Positions 43,547-52,750 of a stretch of 64,000 nucleotides of DNA are shown here, one piece after another. Origin of the DNA: CAMFLJ01 sp963702555 (GTDB taxonomy: Bacteria; Actinomycetota; Acidimicrobiia; Acidimicrobiales; Acidimicrobilacustridaceae); the NCBI GenBank assembly GCA_963702555.1, contig CAVPCW010000006.1, forward strand, positions 434,001-498,000. Direction: 5' to 3'. The notes below the pieces were generated by a model. That model was not told where the DNA came from, ran no database searches, and saw only the letters and a list, made by a program, of their open reading frames with translations. Positions within the stretch are counted from its first letter, which is position 1. Each line of letters begins with the position of its first letter. Made by a program: the position numbers and the translations under genes.

Positions 43547-44307
43547 TCAACACCTTCGACGTGAGCGTCCCCGTCGACACCGCATGGGCCGTGCTCACCG
43601 ATGTCGAGCGCATCGCCCCCTGCCTCCCGGGTGCGCAGCTCCAGGAGATCGAGGGCGACGAGTACCGCGGCATCGTCAAGGTCAAGGTCGGCCCGATCAC
43701 CGCCCAGTACAAGGGCAAGGCCACCTTCCTCGAGAAGGACGACGTCAACCACAAGGCCGTCCTCGACGCGTCGGGCCGTGACACCCGGGGCCAGGGCAAC
43801 GCCAGCGCCACCATCACCGCCCAGCTCGAGCCCAACGGCGACGGCACGACCGTCACCGTCACCACCGACCTCACCGTCACCGGCAAGGTCGCCCAGTTCG
43901 GCCGGGGCGTGCTCGCCGACGTGAGCGCCAAGATCCTCACCCAGTTCGTCGACAACCTCGAGCAGACCGTGCTCACCGACGACGCCCTCGCCGGCGCCGA
44001 GGTGGTGGAGGAGGCCGAGCAGGCCCTCGCCGCCGAGGCCGCGGCCGTGGCCGAAGCCGTCGAGGAAGCGGTCGAGGCCGTCGACCTCGTGGCCGCCGAG
44101 GACGAGCAGGGCATCGTCGACCCCGAGGCCGTCGTGGCCGCCGAGATCAAGGTCGAGCAGGCCGTCCGCAAGATCGACATGCCCGAGCCCGAGGCCATCG
44201 ACCTGCTCGAGCACGCCGGTTCGCCGGTGCTCAAGCGGGCCGTGCCGGTGCTCGGTCTGGCCCTCGTCGTCTTCGTGCTGTGGCGAGTCCTCCGTCGTCG
44301 GAAGTGA
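43537..44307 (+). CDS. coxG: CoxG-like SRPBCC protein with C-terminal membrane anchor
   Basis: A 256-residue protein. AGGAGG at 43521-43526 precedes the ATG, which lies inside the previous gene. Residues 1 to about 150 form the CoxG SRPBCC fold: FDVSVPVDTAWAVLTDVERI, CLPGAQL, FGRGVLADVSAKILTQFVDNL. Residues about 160-225 are a Glu/Ala/Val-rich helical stalk and the C-terminus is one membrane helix with RRRK tail. CoxG tethers CODH to the membrane. Confidence 0.9.
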   Translation: MELINTFDVSVPVDTAWAVLTDVERIAPCLPGAQLQEIEGDEYRGIVKVKVGPITAQYKGKATFLEKDDVNHKAVLDASGRDTRGQGNASATITAQLEPNGDGTTVTVTTDLTVTGKVAQFGRGVLADVSAKILTQFVDNLEQTVLTDDALAGAEVVEEAEQALAAEAAAVAEAVEEAVEAVDLVAAEDEQGIVDPEAVVAAEIKVEQAVRKIDMPEPEAIDLLEHAGSPVLKRAVPVLGLALVVFVLWRVLRRRK

Positions 44308-44792
44308 CCGACCCGGCCACCGAGCGGGCCCGGGTGGCCGAGCTGCTCGGCCGGCCGCCGATGGGCGAGTTCGAGGTCGTGGTGCGTGCACCGTCGGGTG
44401 ATCCCGCGGTGCTGCGCAACGCGCCGCTGCTTCCCGACGGCACGCCCATGCCCACCCGCTACTGGCTCTGCGACCCGGGTCTCCGTGCCGCCATCGGCAC
44501 CCTCGAGTCGGGGGGTGGCGTCAGGGAGGCCGAGGCCGTCCTCGATCCCGCGGCCATCGCCGCCGCCCACGGCGCCTACGCCGCCGAACGCGACGCCCAG
44601 CTGCCCTCCGACCACACCGGCCCCGCCCCCTTCGGCGGGGTGGGCGGCACCCGTGAGGGCGTCAAGTGCCTGCACGCCCACTACGCCCACTGGCTCGCCG
44701 GTGGCGACGACCCCGTGGGGGAGTGGGTCCACCACCAGCTGATCGAGCGCGAGCTCATGCCCGCCTCGGCCCCGGGAAGGCTCCACCCGTGA
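44304..44792 (+). CDS. DUF501-family protein
   Basis: A 162-residue soluble protein: VAELLGRPPMGEFEVVVRAPSGDPAVLRNAPLL, PTRYWLCDPGLRAAI, GTREGVKCLHAHYAHWLAGG. This is the DUF501 family encoded between ftsB and ppx in most actinobacteria (Rv1025). The GTG start overlaps the coxG stop (GTGA) and its own stop overlaps the ppx GTG (GTGA). Its usual partner ftsB is now 12 kb away. Function unknown. Confidence 0.88.
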   Translation: MTDPATERARVAELLGRPPMGEFEVVVRAPSGDPAVLRNAPLLPDGTPMPTRYWLCDPGLRAAIGTLESGGGVREAEAVLDPAAIAAAHGAYAAERDAQLPSDHTGPAPFGGVGGTREGVKCLHAHYAHWLAGGDDPVGEWVHHQLIERELMPASAPGRLHP

Positions 44793-45710
44793 CCACCGTT
44801 CCTGTCGCCGCGATCGACATCGGCACCAACTCCGTGCGGCTCCTCGTCAGCCAGGACGGCCGGACCACCCTCGAGCGGCTCATGCGCATCACCCGCCTGG
44901 GCAAGGGCGTCGACGCCACCGGCCGCCTCGACCCGGAGGCCATCGAGCGCACGGTCGCCGTGCTGCGCGAGTACCGCGAGGTCATGGACCGCTTCGGCGT
45001 CGAGCGGGTGCGCATGACCGCAACCTCCGCGGCGCGCGACGCCGCCAACCGCGACGACTTCTTCGACGCGGCCGAGGCCGCCGTCGGGGTGCGGCCCGAG
45101 CTGCTGAGCGGTGAGGAGGAGGGTCGCCTCTCCTTCCTCGGCGCCACCGCCGACCTCGACCCCGCCGACGGCCCCTTCCTCGTGTGCGACATCGGCGGCG
45201 GCTCCACCGAGTTCAGCTACGGCACCACCGAGTCCGAGGCCACCATCTCCACCGACATGGGCTGCGTGCGCCTGACGGAGGCCTGGCTCCACAGTGACCC
45301 TCCCTCGGCCGAGGAGCTGCAGCCAGGCCATCTCGATCGTCGAGATCCACCTCGACGACGTGGTCCGCGAGATCCCCGAGGCCTCGGAGGCCGCCACGTT
45401 CGTCGGCCTCGCCGGCACGGTGAGCACCGCCGCCGCGGTCGAGATCGGCCTCGCCGAGTACGACCGCGACCGCATCCACCACTTCGTGCTCACCAAGGCG
45501 GCGGTGGAGGACGTCTTCCGCACCCTCGCGACCGAGGCCCTCGCCGACCGCATCCACAACCCCGGCCTCGAGCGCGAGCGGGCCGACGTCATCGTCGGCG
45601 GCATGTGCGTGCTCGTGTCGATCATGCGACGCCTGGGCTTCCGCGAGTGCCTGGTGTCGGAGGCCGACATCCTCGACGGCCTGGCGATGTCGATCGCCTC
45701 GGGCTCGTGA
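44789..45710 (+). CDS. ppx: Ppx/GppA-family exopolyphosphatase, frameshifted
   Basis: Actin-like ATPase fold: AAIDIGTNSVRLLV (phosphate 1), TATSAARDAANRDDF, LLSGEEEGRLSF, and VCDIGGGSTEFSYG (phosphate 2). After residue about 178 the frame shifts: removing one C at about 45320-45326 restores QAISIVEIHLDD... to ILDGLAMSIASGS. Corrected length is about 306 residues, normal for actinobacterial Ppx1/2. It hydrolyses polyphosphate or (p)ppGpp-type substrates. Confidence 0.88.
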
Positions 45711-45767
45711 CCGGGTCGGCCGTCCCCTCTCCCGGCCGACTCCCGCACCCCGCTCGGAGCGCGTCGC

Positions 45768-45773
45768 TAGGAT
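45768..45773 (+). promoter_or_regulatory. -10 hexamer TAGGAT for the leaderless GNAT gene
   Basis: TAGGAT ends 8 nt before the GTG at 45782. Confidence 0.5.
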
Positions 45774-45781
45774 CGCCGCCC

Positions 45782-46372
45782 GTGACCACCCTCTTCGGCC
45801 GCCGCGTGCTGCTGCGACCCCTCGTGGTCTCCGACTTCCCCGCTTGGCGCGAGGTCCGGCGCCGCAACGACGCCTGGCTCACCAAGTGGGAGCCCACCCG
45901 CATCCCCGGCACGCCCGATGTCATCGAGGACCGCGAGGCCTTCTCCGTGCGCTGCAGCGCCCGCCAGCGCGAGCGCCAGCTGGGCGCCGGCTACGGCTTC
46001 GGGGTGTTCGTCGACGGCGAGTTCGCCGGAGAGATCAACCTGTCGTCGGTGCAGCGGGGCCCGTTCCAGAGCGCCTACGTCGGCTACTGGATCGACGAGG
46101 CCAAAGCGGGCAACAGCTACACGCCCGAGGCCGTCGTGGTGGTGGCCCGCTTTGCCTTCGAGGAGCTGCGGCTGCACCGCATCCAGATCGCCATCATCCC
46201 GCGCAACCGGGCGAGCCACCGGGTGATGGAGAAGCTGGCGATCCGCGATGAGGGCACGGCCGTCCGCTACCTCGAGATCAACGGCACGTGGGAGGACCAC
46301 GTCCGCTACGCCATCACCGCCGAGGAGTGGACGGAGCGCAGCGAGGAGCTGTGCACCGCCTGGATCGACTAG
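45782..46372 (+). CDS. GNAT N-acetyltransferase (RimJ/RimL-like)
   Basis: A 196-residue GNAT protein. N-terminal VLLRPLVVSDFPAWREVRRRND; acetyl-CoA region VGYWIDEAKAGNSYTPEAVVVVARFAFEEL; RIQIAIIPRNRASHRVMEKL is the typical motif B. It probably acetylates ribosomal or other protein N-termini. Leaderless GTG start; the gene converges on the Lrp-type gene. Confidence 0.86.
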   Translation: MTTLFGRRVLLRPLVVSDFPAWREVRRRNDAWLTKWEPTRIPGTPDVIEDREAFSVRCSARQRERQLGAGYGFGVFVDGEFAGEINLSSVQRGPFQSAYVGYWIDEAKAGNSYTPEAVVVVARFAFEELRLHRIQIAIIPRNRASHRVMEKLAIRDEGTAVRYLEINGTWEDHVRYAITAEEWTERSEELCTAWID

Positions 46373-46379
46373 CCCCCCC

Positions 46380-46419
46380 TGGCTCGTCTGGCGGTGCTCG
46401 CACCCCGTGAAACGAGCCA
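46380..46419. terminator. Bidirectional terminator between GNAT and Lrp-type genes
   Basis: TGGCTCGT (46380-46387) and ACGAGCCA (46412-46419) are perfect 8-bp arms; GGTGC/GCACC forms a second stem inside. It fills most of the 55-nt gap between convergent stop codons. Confidence 0.5.
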
Positions 46420-46427
46420 CCGGGAGG

Positions 46428-46700
46428 TCAGTCGGTGCCGATGTCCCAGGCGTAGTCGGCGTCTCGGTAGGTGCGGAACGCCACGAGCGTGTGGGTGCGG
46501 CGCACGCCCTCTGCGGTGGCGATGCCGTGGGTGACCACCTCTGCGAGGTCCTCGTGGGCGCCGACCCGCACCATGGCCACGAGGTCGTACTCGCCGGTGA
46601 CGGAGTAGACCTCGGCCACGCCCCGGCGGGCGACGAGCTCGTCGGCCAGTGCGGCGATGCGGGCGGGCTCGGCCTCGATGAGCACGATGGCGTCGATCAC
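46428..46700 (-). CDS. Lrp/AsnC ligand-binding (RAM) domain protein without DNA-binding domain
   Basis: A 90-residue protein, IDAIVLIEAEPARIAALADEL... VYSVTGEYDLVAMVRVG... VRRTHTLVAFRTY, that is the alpha-beta RAM domain of Lrp/AsnC regulators on its own. No helix-turn-helix is encoded upstream. Stand-alone RAM proteins bind amino acids and may modulate full-length regulators. TAGGAT at 46733-46738 (minus strand) may be its -10. Confidence 0.85.
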   Translation of the reverse strand: MIDAIVLIEAEPARIAALADELVARRGVAEVYSVTGEYDLVAMVRVGAHEDLAEVVTHGIATAEGVRRTHTLVAFRTYRDADYAWDIGTD

Positions 46701-46787
46701 GGTGGGCTCCTGGGGCTCGACGGACGGGGCCGATCCTACGGTCACCAGCGGCCTGGCCCGGCTGCGGGAGGGCCCCCGGGCCACCGG

Positions 46788-46793
46788 TAACCT
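46788..46793 (+). promoter_or_regulatory. -10 hexamer TAACCT for the MFS gene
   Basis: TAACCT ends 6 nt before the ATG at 46800. Confidence 0.5.
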
Positions 46794-46799
46794 CGCCGC

Positions 46800-48135
46800 A
46801 TGGCCGAGGGGGAGCAGGCACCGACGAAGGGGAAGGGCACCTTCGTCGCGTTCCGCTTCCGCAACTTCCGCCTCATGTGGAGCGCCTCGCTGCTGTCGAG
46901 CAGCGGCACCTGGCTGCAGAACGTCGCCGTCCCGTTCGTGATCTACCGGATCACCGAGAGCGGCTTCTGGCTCGGCTTCGCCGGCTTCCTGTCGTACCTG
47001 CCGATGGTGCTCATCGGGCCCTGGTCCGGCTCGCTCGCCGACCGCTACCCGCGCCGCACGGTGCTGCTCGTCACCGGCACGGCCCAGTTCTTCCTCACGC
47101 TGGTGCTGGCCGTCACCTGGGCGGTCGGGGTGCACGGCATCGCCGCGATCCTCGTGCTCCTGCTGCTGAACAGCTTCGCCGCGGGCCTGGGCATCGCCTC
47201 CTGGCAGGCGTTCGTCACCGAGCTCGTGCCGCGGGAGCACCTGCTGAACGCGGTCACCCTCAACTCCGCGCAGTTCAACGCCGCCCGGGCCTTCGGGCCG
47301 GCGCTCGGCGGCGTGGTGCTGGCCACCCTCGGGCCGGGGTGGTGCTTCTTCCTCAACGCGCTCGAGCTTCCTCGCCATGGTCGGGGCGCTGCTGATGGTG
47401 CGGATGCCGAAGGTCGACCGGCCGAAGATCGTCGGTCGCTCGCACCCGCTGGCCGAGATGGCCGACGCCATCCGCTACGTGCGCACCGAGGCCGGCATCG
47501 TGGTGTGCCTGCTCATCGTGTTCGCCCTGGGCTTCCTCGGCGGACCGCTCTTCAACCTCCTCGTGGTGTTCGCCGACGACGTCTACATGGTCGGCGACGG
47601 GGCCTACGGCCTGCTGGCCGCGTGCATGGGGGCCGGCGCCATCCTCTTCGCCCCACTCGTGGCCGGGCGGGGGTCGCGGCTGGCCCGCAGCCGCCTCGTG
47701 GCCATCGCCATGGTCGCCTACGGGCTGGCGCTCATCGCCCTCGGTCTCGCTCCCGTCGCCATCGTCGGTGCCGCCGCCCTGTTCGTCGCCGGGGCCGGCT
47801 ACCTGGGCATCTCGTCGACCCTCAACACCACCGTGCAGCTCCAGGTCACCGAGGAGATGCGGGGCAAGGTCCTCGCTCTCTACGTGATGACCCTCACCGT
47901 CGCCATCCCCCTCGGGTCGCTCGTGCAGGGCTGGCTGGTCGACCTCGTCGGGGTGCAGGCCACCGTGATCGGTGCCGGCACGGTGTTCCTCGGGGTGTTC
48001 GGGGTGCTGCGCTTCGCCACGTCGCGGCTCTCGAGCATGGACGACCTCTCCCGGGGCTCCCTCGGCACCCAGGACGACGCCGAGCTGCGCATCGCCGAGG
48101 CCGAGTCGGCCGAAGCCGCCGTCGACCCCATCTAG
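46800..48135 (+). CDS. MFS transporter, frameshifted
   Basis: A 12-helix major facilitator of the enterobactin-exporter-like (MFS_3) group, about 444 residues once corrected. N-half: FRLMWSASLLSSSGTWLQNVAVPF and GPWSGSLADRYPRRTVLL (loop 2-3 motif), then LVPREHLLNAVTLNSAQFNAARAFGPALGG. The frame shifts at about 47366-47372 (one extra base), then LIVFALGFLGGPLFN... to the C-terminus. It probably exports a small molecule; substrate unknown. Leaderless-type start. Confidence 0.85.
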
Positions 48136-48150
48136 TCCGGACGCCGGAGC

Positions 48151-49107
48151 TCAGTCGTCGTCGAGCAGGTCGGTGTCGACGCCGTCGTCGCCGAGGTGGG
48201 CCCGGCCGACACCGCAGCCGGCCAGTGCGGGGCACCACCGGCACGTGCGCCCGGGGCGGGCCAACGGCTCGCGGGTGCCGACCTCGAGCTGGTGGAGGAT
48301 GCGGGCGCCGTCGACCGTGCGGGCGACGGCGGCGTGCAGGAGGCCCTCGGTGACGGCCTCGGGGTGGGCCCGGCCCGAGTCGAGGTAGTACGACGCCAGC
48401 AGCCGGGGCGGGGTGCCCAGCCGCAGCGTCTCGACCAGGGCGTAGAAGCGGAGGTCGTCGAGGTGCGAGGCCGAGAACCCGCCGGTCTTGAGGTCGATGA
48501 TGACCTTGCCGGCGGTGGTGCCCACCGAGCGCCCGAGCGAGAGGTCGGTGCGGCCCTGCAGCACCACCCGCCCGCCGAGCAGGTTGGCCCGCTGGCGGCC
48601 CTCGGTGACGGGCACCCACCGGGCCTTCAGGGGCGGGAAGCACTCGAAGAAGGTGACCACCCGCTCGTTCGCCAGGGCCCGCAGCTCGGCCCGCTCGGCC
48701 TCCTGGCAGCCCTGCAGCCACACGGCCAGGCTGTCGCCACCGTCGGTGAGGCGGGCCAGCGCCTCGTCGACCATGTCGAGCGGATCGGGCTCGCCCCGCC
48801 AGTGCACCGACAGCTCGATGGCCTTGTGGGCGACGCTGCCCTTGGCGATGGTGGCGTTCCAGGCGAAGTCGGTGCCCCTCTCGGCCATGTGGCGCAGCTC
48901 GCAGCCGTGCACGTTGGACAGCGCCCGCTTGGAGATGAAGAGCGGGTCGTCGGGCGAGATCTCGGGGGCGAGGTCGACCAGGCCGTCCTCGAGCTCGGCG
49001 AGCAGCTCGTCGCGCAGGCCCGGGTCGAAGTCGGGGCGCTCGTCGGGCGCGGCGCCGAGGAGGTCGAGGACCTCCTGCTGGGCGGGGTTGAGGGGCACGG
49101 GCTCCAT
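48151..49107 (-). CDS. PD-(D/E)XK-family (RecB/Cas4-like) nuclease protein
   Basis: A 318-residue protein. The C-terminal half has the PDDEXK_1 pattern: GRTDLSLG then KVIIDLKTGGFSASHLDDLRFYALVETL, with the acidic pair and Lys. CRWCPALAGC near the end recalls the Fe-S cysteine cluster of AddB/Cas4-type enzymes, though only three Cys are close together. ISKRALSNVHGCELRHM adds an N-terminal Cys that could complete a cluster. It is a stand-alone gene of unknown role, probably DNA repair. TACGAT 15 nt upstream and a GAGGTG site precede the ATG. Confidence 0.78.
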   Translation of the reverse strand: MEPVPLNPAQQEVLDLLGAAPDERPDFDPGLRDELLAELEDGLVDLAPEISPDDPLFISKRALSNVHGCELRHMAERGTDFAWNATIAKGSVAHKAIELSVHWRGEPDPLDMVDEALARLTDGGDSLAVWLQGCQEAERAELRALANERVVTFFECFPPLKARWVPVTEGRQRANLLGGRVVLQGRTDLSLGRSVGTTAGKVIIDLKTGGFSASHLDDLRFYALVETLRLGTPPRLLASYYLDSGRAHPEAVTEGLLHAAVARTVDGARILHQLEVGTREPLARPGRTCRWCPALAGCGVGRAHLGDDGVDTDLLDDD

Positions 49108-49243
49108 CGACGGCACCTCGTGATCGTACGGACCCCCACCGACAGTCGGAGCGGATGCAGACCTCCTGGTGGTTCCGGTGGATCTGCATCTGCAGGGAGT
49201 GCGTCCGGAAGGCCTCCCCGGGGCACTGTCACAGGGGGTGGGG

Positions 49244-49654
49244 ATGATGGTCGACATGGAAGCCACCTCCCTGCGGTTCTCCGCCGCCGCCCGAACGCTC
49301 GGCCTCGTCGCCCGGCGCCAGGGCCTCACCGTCCCCGGCTTCCGCAGCCCGCCCCGCCTCTCCGAGGTCGACCGCACGCTGCGCCGCCGGGCCGATGGTG
49401 GGGCCACGGTCGCCGTGCGCCTCAAGGGTCGCCCCTGGGTCGCCGTGCTCGCCGACATGATCGACGGCGTCATCGCCGCCAACGCCCTCCAGGGGGCCGA
49501 GGCGGCCACCGTCCGCACCCGCCTCTGGGCCGCGGTCGAGGGCGACACCGGCCGGGCCGAGCCGTCTCGTCCGCCCCGCTCGGCCGCCACGGCCCGCCCC
49601 CGTCAGGGGCGACCACCCCTGCGGGCGGTCCCCGGCTCGGCTCAGGTCGCCTGA
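49244..49654 (+). CDS. Hypothetical protein
   Basis: A 136-residue basic protein starting MMVDMEATSLRFSAAARTLGL; ATGs at 49244, 49247 and 49256 are possible starts after a GGGGTGGGG purine run. Residues about 10-100 look folded (VDRTLRRRADGGATVAVRLKGRPWVAVLADMIDGVI); the tail is Arg/Pro-rich and disordered. I do not recognise it. It is divergent from the PD-(D/E)XK gene. Confidence 0.6.
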   Translation: MMVDMEATSLRFSAAARTLGLVARRQGLTVPGFRSPPRLSEVDRTLRRRADGGATVAVRLKGRPWVAVLADMIDGVIAANALQGAEAATVRTRLWAAVEGDTGRAEPSRPPRSAATARPRQGRPPLRAVPGSAQVA

Positions 49655-49727
49655 GCCCGCCCGCCGGGCGACCAGGGCAAGGGGCACTGGGCCAGACTGG
49701 GCGCTCCGACGACACGGGAGCCCCAGC

Positions 49728-51667
49728 ATGACCCTCGACGCTGCCGATCGCGACCCTTCGGTCGACCCCGGCGACGACTTCTACCGCTTCGCCAACGGCG
49801 GCTGGATCGACGCCAACCCGATCCCGCCGGGCTACGGGTCCTGGGGCTCGTTCGAGGAGGTCGGCGTCCGCAACGAGACGATCCTCCACCGGGTCGTCGA
49901 GCAGGCGGCCGAGGCCCCGGTCGACGACGTCCACCGCAAGCTGGGCGACTACTTCGCCTCGGCCATGGACACCGCCGCCATCGAGGCCGCCGGGCTCGAC
50001 CCCATCCGCCGCCACCTCGACCTGGTGGAGGGCGTCACCGGCCCCGCCGACCTGCTCGCCGCGCTGCCCGAGCTGCACCGCGACGGCTTCCTGCTGCTGT
50101 TCGGCCAGGCCGTCACCGTCGACCACGACGACTCCTCGGCCAACCTCCTGTGGCTCGTGCCCACCGGGCTCGGCCTGCCCGACCGCGACGCCTACTCCGA
50201 CGACAGCGAGGCCGCGGTCGCCCTGCGCGAGGCCTACGTCGCCCACGTGGCGGCCCAGCTGGTGAACATGGGCGACGACCCCGAGGTGGCGGCGGCCGAG
50301 GCCGCCTCGATCCTCGAGCTCGAGACCCGCCTCGCCGAGCAGCAGCTCAAGGGCGAGGAGCGCCGCGACCCGAGCAACACCCTCAACCGCCACACCCTCG
50401 ACGAGCTCGAGGCCCTCACCCCGGGCCTCCCGATCCGCTCCCACCTCGTGGCGCTCGGGCTGGGCGACGTCGCCTCGCTCAACGTCCAGCAGCCGCGGTA
50501 CATGGCCGCGCTGGCCGGCATCCTGGCCGACACCGATGCAGCGGTGCTGCGCTCGTACTCCCGCTTCCACGTCCTCAACTCGGCGGCCGAGACGCTGCCC
50601 GCCGCCTTCGACGACGAGCACTTCGCCTTCTACGGCCGCCTGATCGAGGGCAAGCAGGAGCAGCAGCAGCGCTACAAGCGGGTGCTGGCCGCGCTCGGCG
50701 CCGACATGGGCGAGGCCCTCGGGCAGATCTACGTCACCGAGGCCTTCACCCCGGCCGCCAAGGAGCGGGCCCTGGCCATGGTCGAGGCCATCCTCGACGA
50801 GATGCGCCGGTCACTCGAGACCCGCACCTGGATGGGCGAGGCCACCCGCGAGAAGGGCCTGGCCAAGCTGGCCGCCGTCCGGGTGAAGATCGGCTACCCC
50901 GACGTGTGGCGCGACTGGTCGGCGCTCGAGGTCGGCCGCACCTCCTACGCCGCCAACCGCATCGCCGCCGCCCGGTTCGAGTTCGACCACGAGGTGGCCA
51001 AGCTGGCGAAGCCGGTCGACCCGCTGGAGTGGGAGATGCCGCCCCACGCGGTCAACGCCTACTACCACCCGACCCGCAACGAGATCGTGTTCCCGGCGGG
51101 CATCCTCCAGCCGCCGATGTTCGACGCCGAGGCCGACGACGCCGTGAACTTCGGCGGCATCGGCACCGTCGTGGCTCACGAGATCACCCACGGCTTCGAC
51201 GACCAGGGCCGTCGATTCGCCGCCGACGGCACCTTCAACGACTGGTGGGACGATGCCGACGGCGAGCGCTTCCAGGCCCTCGCCGACCGCCTGGCCGAGC
51301 AGTTCGACGGCTACGTGGCGGTCGACGACGTGCACGTCAACGGTCGCCTCACCCTCGGCGAGAACATCGCCGACCTCGGCGGCATCTTCCTGGCGTCACG
51401 CGCCCATGCCCGGGTCAGCACCGGGGCCCCGCCGGTCGACGGGCCTCACACCGGCCCAGCGCTTCTTCCTGGCCAACGCCACCCTGTGGCGGGTCAACAT
51501 GGCCGACGAGATGCGCCGCACCCTCGCCCAGGTCGACGTGCACAGCCCCCGGCACCTCCGGGTGTGCGGGCCCTTCTCGAACCTCGACGCCTTCCAGGAG
51601 GCCTGGGGCCTCACCGACGACGTCGCCGATGATGCGGCCCCGCGACGAGCGCATCGAGATCTGGTGA
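49728..51667 (+). CDS. M13-family zinc metallopeptidase (PepO-like), frameshifted
   Basis: A neprilysin-type peptidase of about 645 residues. FYRFANGGWIDANPIP is the family N-terminus; NAYYHPTRNEIVFPAGIL, the zinc site HEITHGFDD (His484, Glu485, His488) and ENIADLGG (Glu545) are intact. Two lesions break the C-terminus: one extra G at about 51440 before LTPAQRFFLANATLW, and another indel at about 51628 before MMRPRDERIEIW. No signal peptide, so it is probably cytoplasmic. Confidence 0.88.
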
Positions 51668-51704
51668 GTCGCCAGAAGTCGGGAGGTACCGTGAGCCGCC
51701 ACCG

Positions 51705-51790
51705 GCCCGGGTGGCGGAACTGGCAGACGCAGGGGGCTTAAACCCCCCAGCCCCTCCGGGGGCGTGTGGGTTCGAACCCCACCCCGGGCA
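51705..51790 (+). tRNA. tRNA-Leu (anticodon TAA)
   Basis: An 86-nt class II tRNA. Acceptor GCCCGGG pairs with CCCGGGC, then discriminator A. The anticodon stem GGGGG/CCCCC encloses CTTAAAC with anticodon TAA. A long variable arm (CCCCTCCGGGGG) and T-loop TTCGAAC are present. The 3' CCA is not encoded. Confidence 0.95.
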
Positions 51791-51900
51791 CTCTCTGACC
51801 AGGGAAAACATCGGAACAAGGGTTCCCGATCGGAGGGCTCGGGACGGCTCGAGATCGCCCCGATGCTCATGGAATGCTCACATCGGGAACGGTGCGGAAC

Positions 51901-52044
51901 GTGGGGGGACGAGTTCACAGGCGAGGGAAGGACTGGGCCTGCACGGTCGATCAGCTGATCCGCCAGGTCGGTGGCTCGGCGTGGCAGGGCTCTCCCGACC
52001 TCGTCGCTGCCTCGATCGTCGACGACGCGGAGCCGGCGCCGTGA
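51901..52044 (+). CDS. Small protein coupled to the next unknown gene
   Basis: A 47-codon GTG-start frame: MGGRVHRRGKDWACTVDQL, then IRQVGGSAWQGSPDLVAAS and a short acidic tail. Its stop overlaps the next GTG in GTGA, the usual sign of translational coupling. The segment CTVDQLIRQVGGSAWQGSPD could be a short helix pair. The true start may lie further upstream if another indel exists. The family is unknown. Confidence 0.35.
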   Translation: MGGRVHRRGKDWACTVDQLIRQVGGSAWQGSPDLVAASIVDDAEPAP

Positions 52045-52578
52045 GCGACCTCGTCTACGCCTACGCCGACGAGAGCATCCGCCCTGGCGGTACCTCATGA
52101 GCGTTGTCGTGGTCGAGGCGGACGGAGCGGGGGCGCTACGACGCCGGACCCGATCGCTGTTGCTTCCTGGACAGCGACGCCTCCACTTCCAGAAGGAGAG
52201 CTCGCGTCGCTGAAGGAGCTCCTCGGCGAGTTGGTCACCTTCGACGTGTCCGTGGCGGTGTTCTCGTGTCGGCTCCAGCGCGGCCAGTCCGAGCCTCGGG
52301 CACGTGCGGCGTGCCTCTCTGCGATCGTCGAGCATCTGCAGCGCCTCGACCGTGAGGTCGTGCTCTACATCGAGCGCCGCGAGGGCCGAGACGACGAGGA
52401 CCACCGAACCATGGACCGCGCCCGTCGACGCCAGGACGTCCTCACCTACCAGCACCTGCTGCCCTCGACCGATCCGCTGCTCTGGCTGCCCGACTGCTTC
52501 GTGTGGCCCGTCGGTGCCGGTGGTGACTGGCTGCGACGGGTGAGGCCGGCGGTCGGGGTCATCCGAGAGATCAGCTGA
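52041..52578 (+). CDS. Unknown protein with YADES N-terminus (DUF3800-like), frameshifted
   Basis: After correcting two single-base losses (about 52090 and 52199) the product is about 179 residues: MSDLVYAYADESIRPGG, YLMSVVVVEADGAGALRRRT, GQRRLHFQKES, VLYIERREGRDDEDHRTMDRAR, and WLPDCFVWPVGAGGDWLRRV. The acidic YADES strand near the N-terminus and DxxxxDxxT later recall DUF3800-type RNase-H-like folds. This is a tentative resemblance. The gene lies just downstream of tRNA-Leu. Confidence 0.5.
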
Positions 52579-52587
52579 AAAGCCGCA

Positions 52588-52623
52588 AACCCAGCCGCCG
52601 ACCGTCCGGTCGGGAACTGGGTT
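52588..52623 (+). terminator. Nested hairpin after the unknown gene
   Basis: AACCCAG (52588-52594) and CTGGGTT (52617-52623) enclose CCGACC (52598-52603) and GGTCGG (52608-52613). Both stems are perfect. The remaining 127 nt to the next stop codon hold short GGGCCC palindromes and no gene. Confidence 0.6.
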
Positions 52624-52750
52624 CACTTCCTCGGGCCCTGGGCCCTCGGCAGTTCTCAGTATGCCACCCGAGCGTCGAAGGGCAACCCCCATTCTCGACC
52701 GGCCTCCACCCGCCCGCGCCCGCCTTGCCTGGCCATTCAGCACCCGCGCC

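Noticed and set aside
51705..52640. Genomic island attachment site at tRNA-Leu
   Set aside because: No second copy of the tRNA 3' end (GGTTCGAACCCCACC region) was found downstream in the window and no integrase is present.
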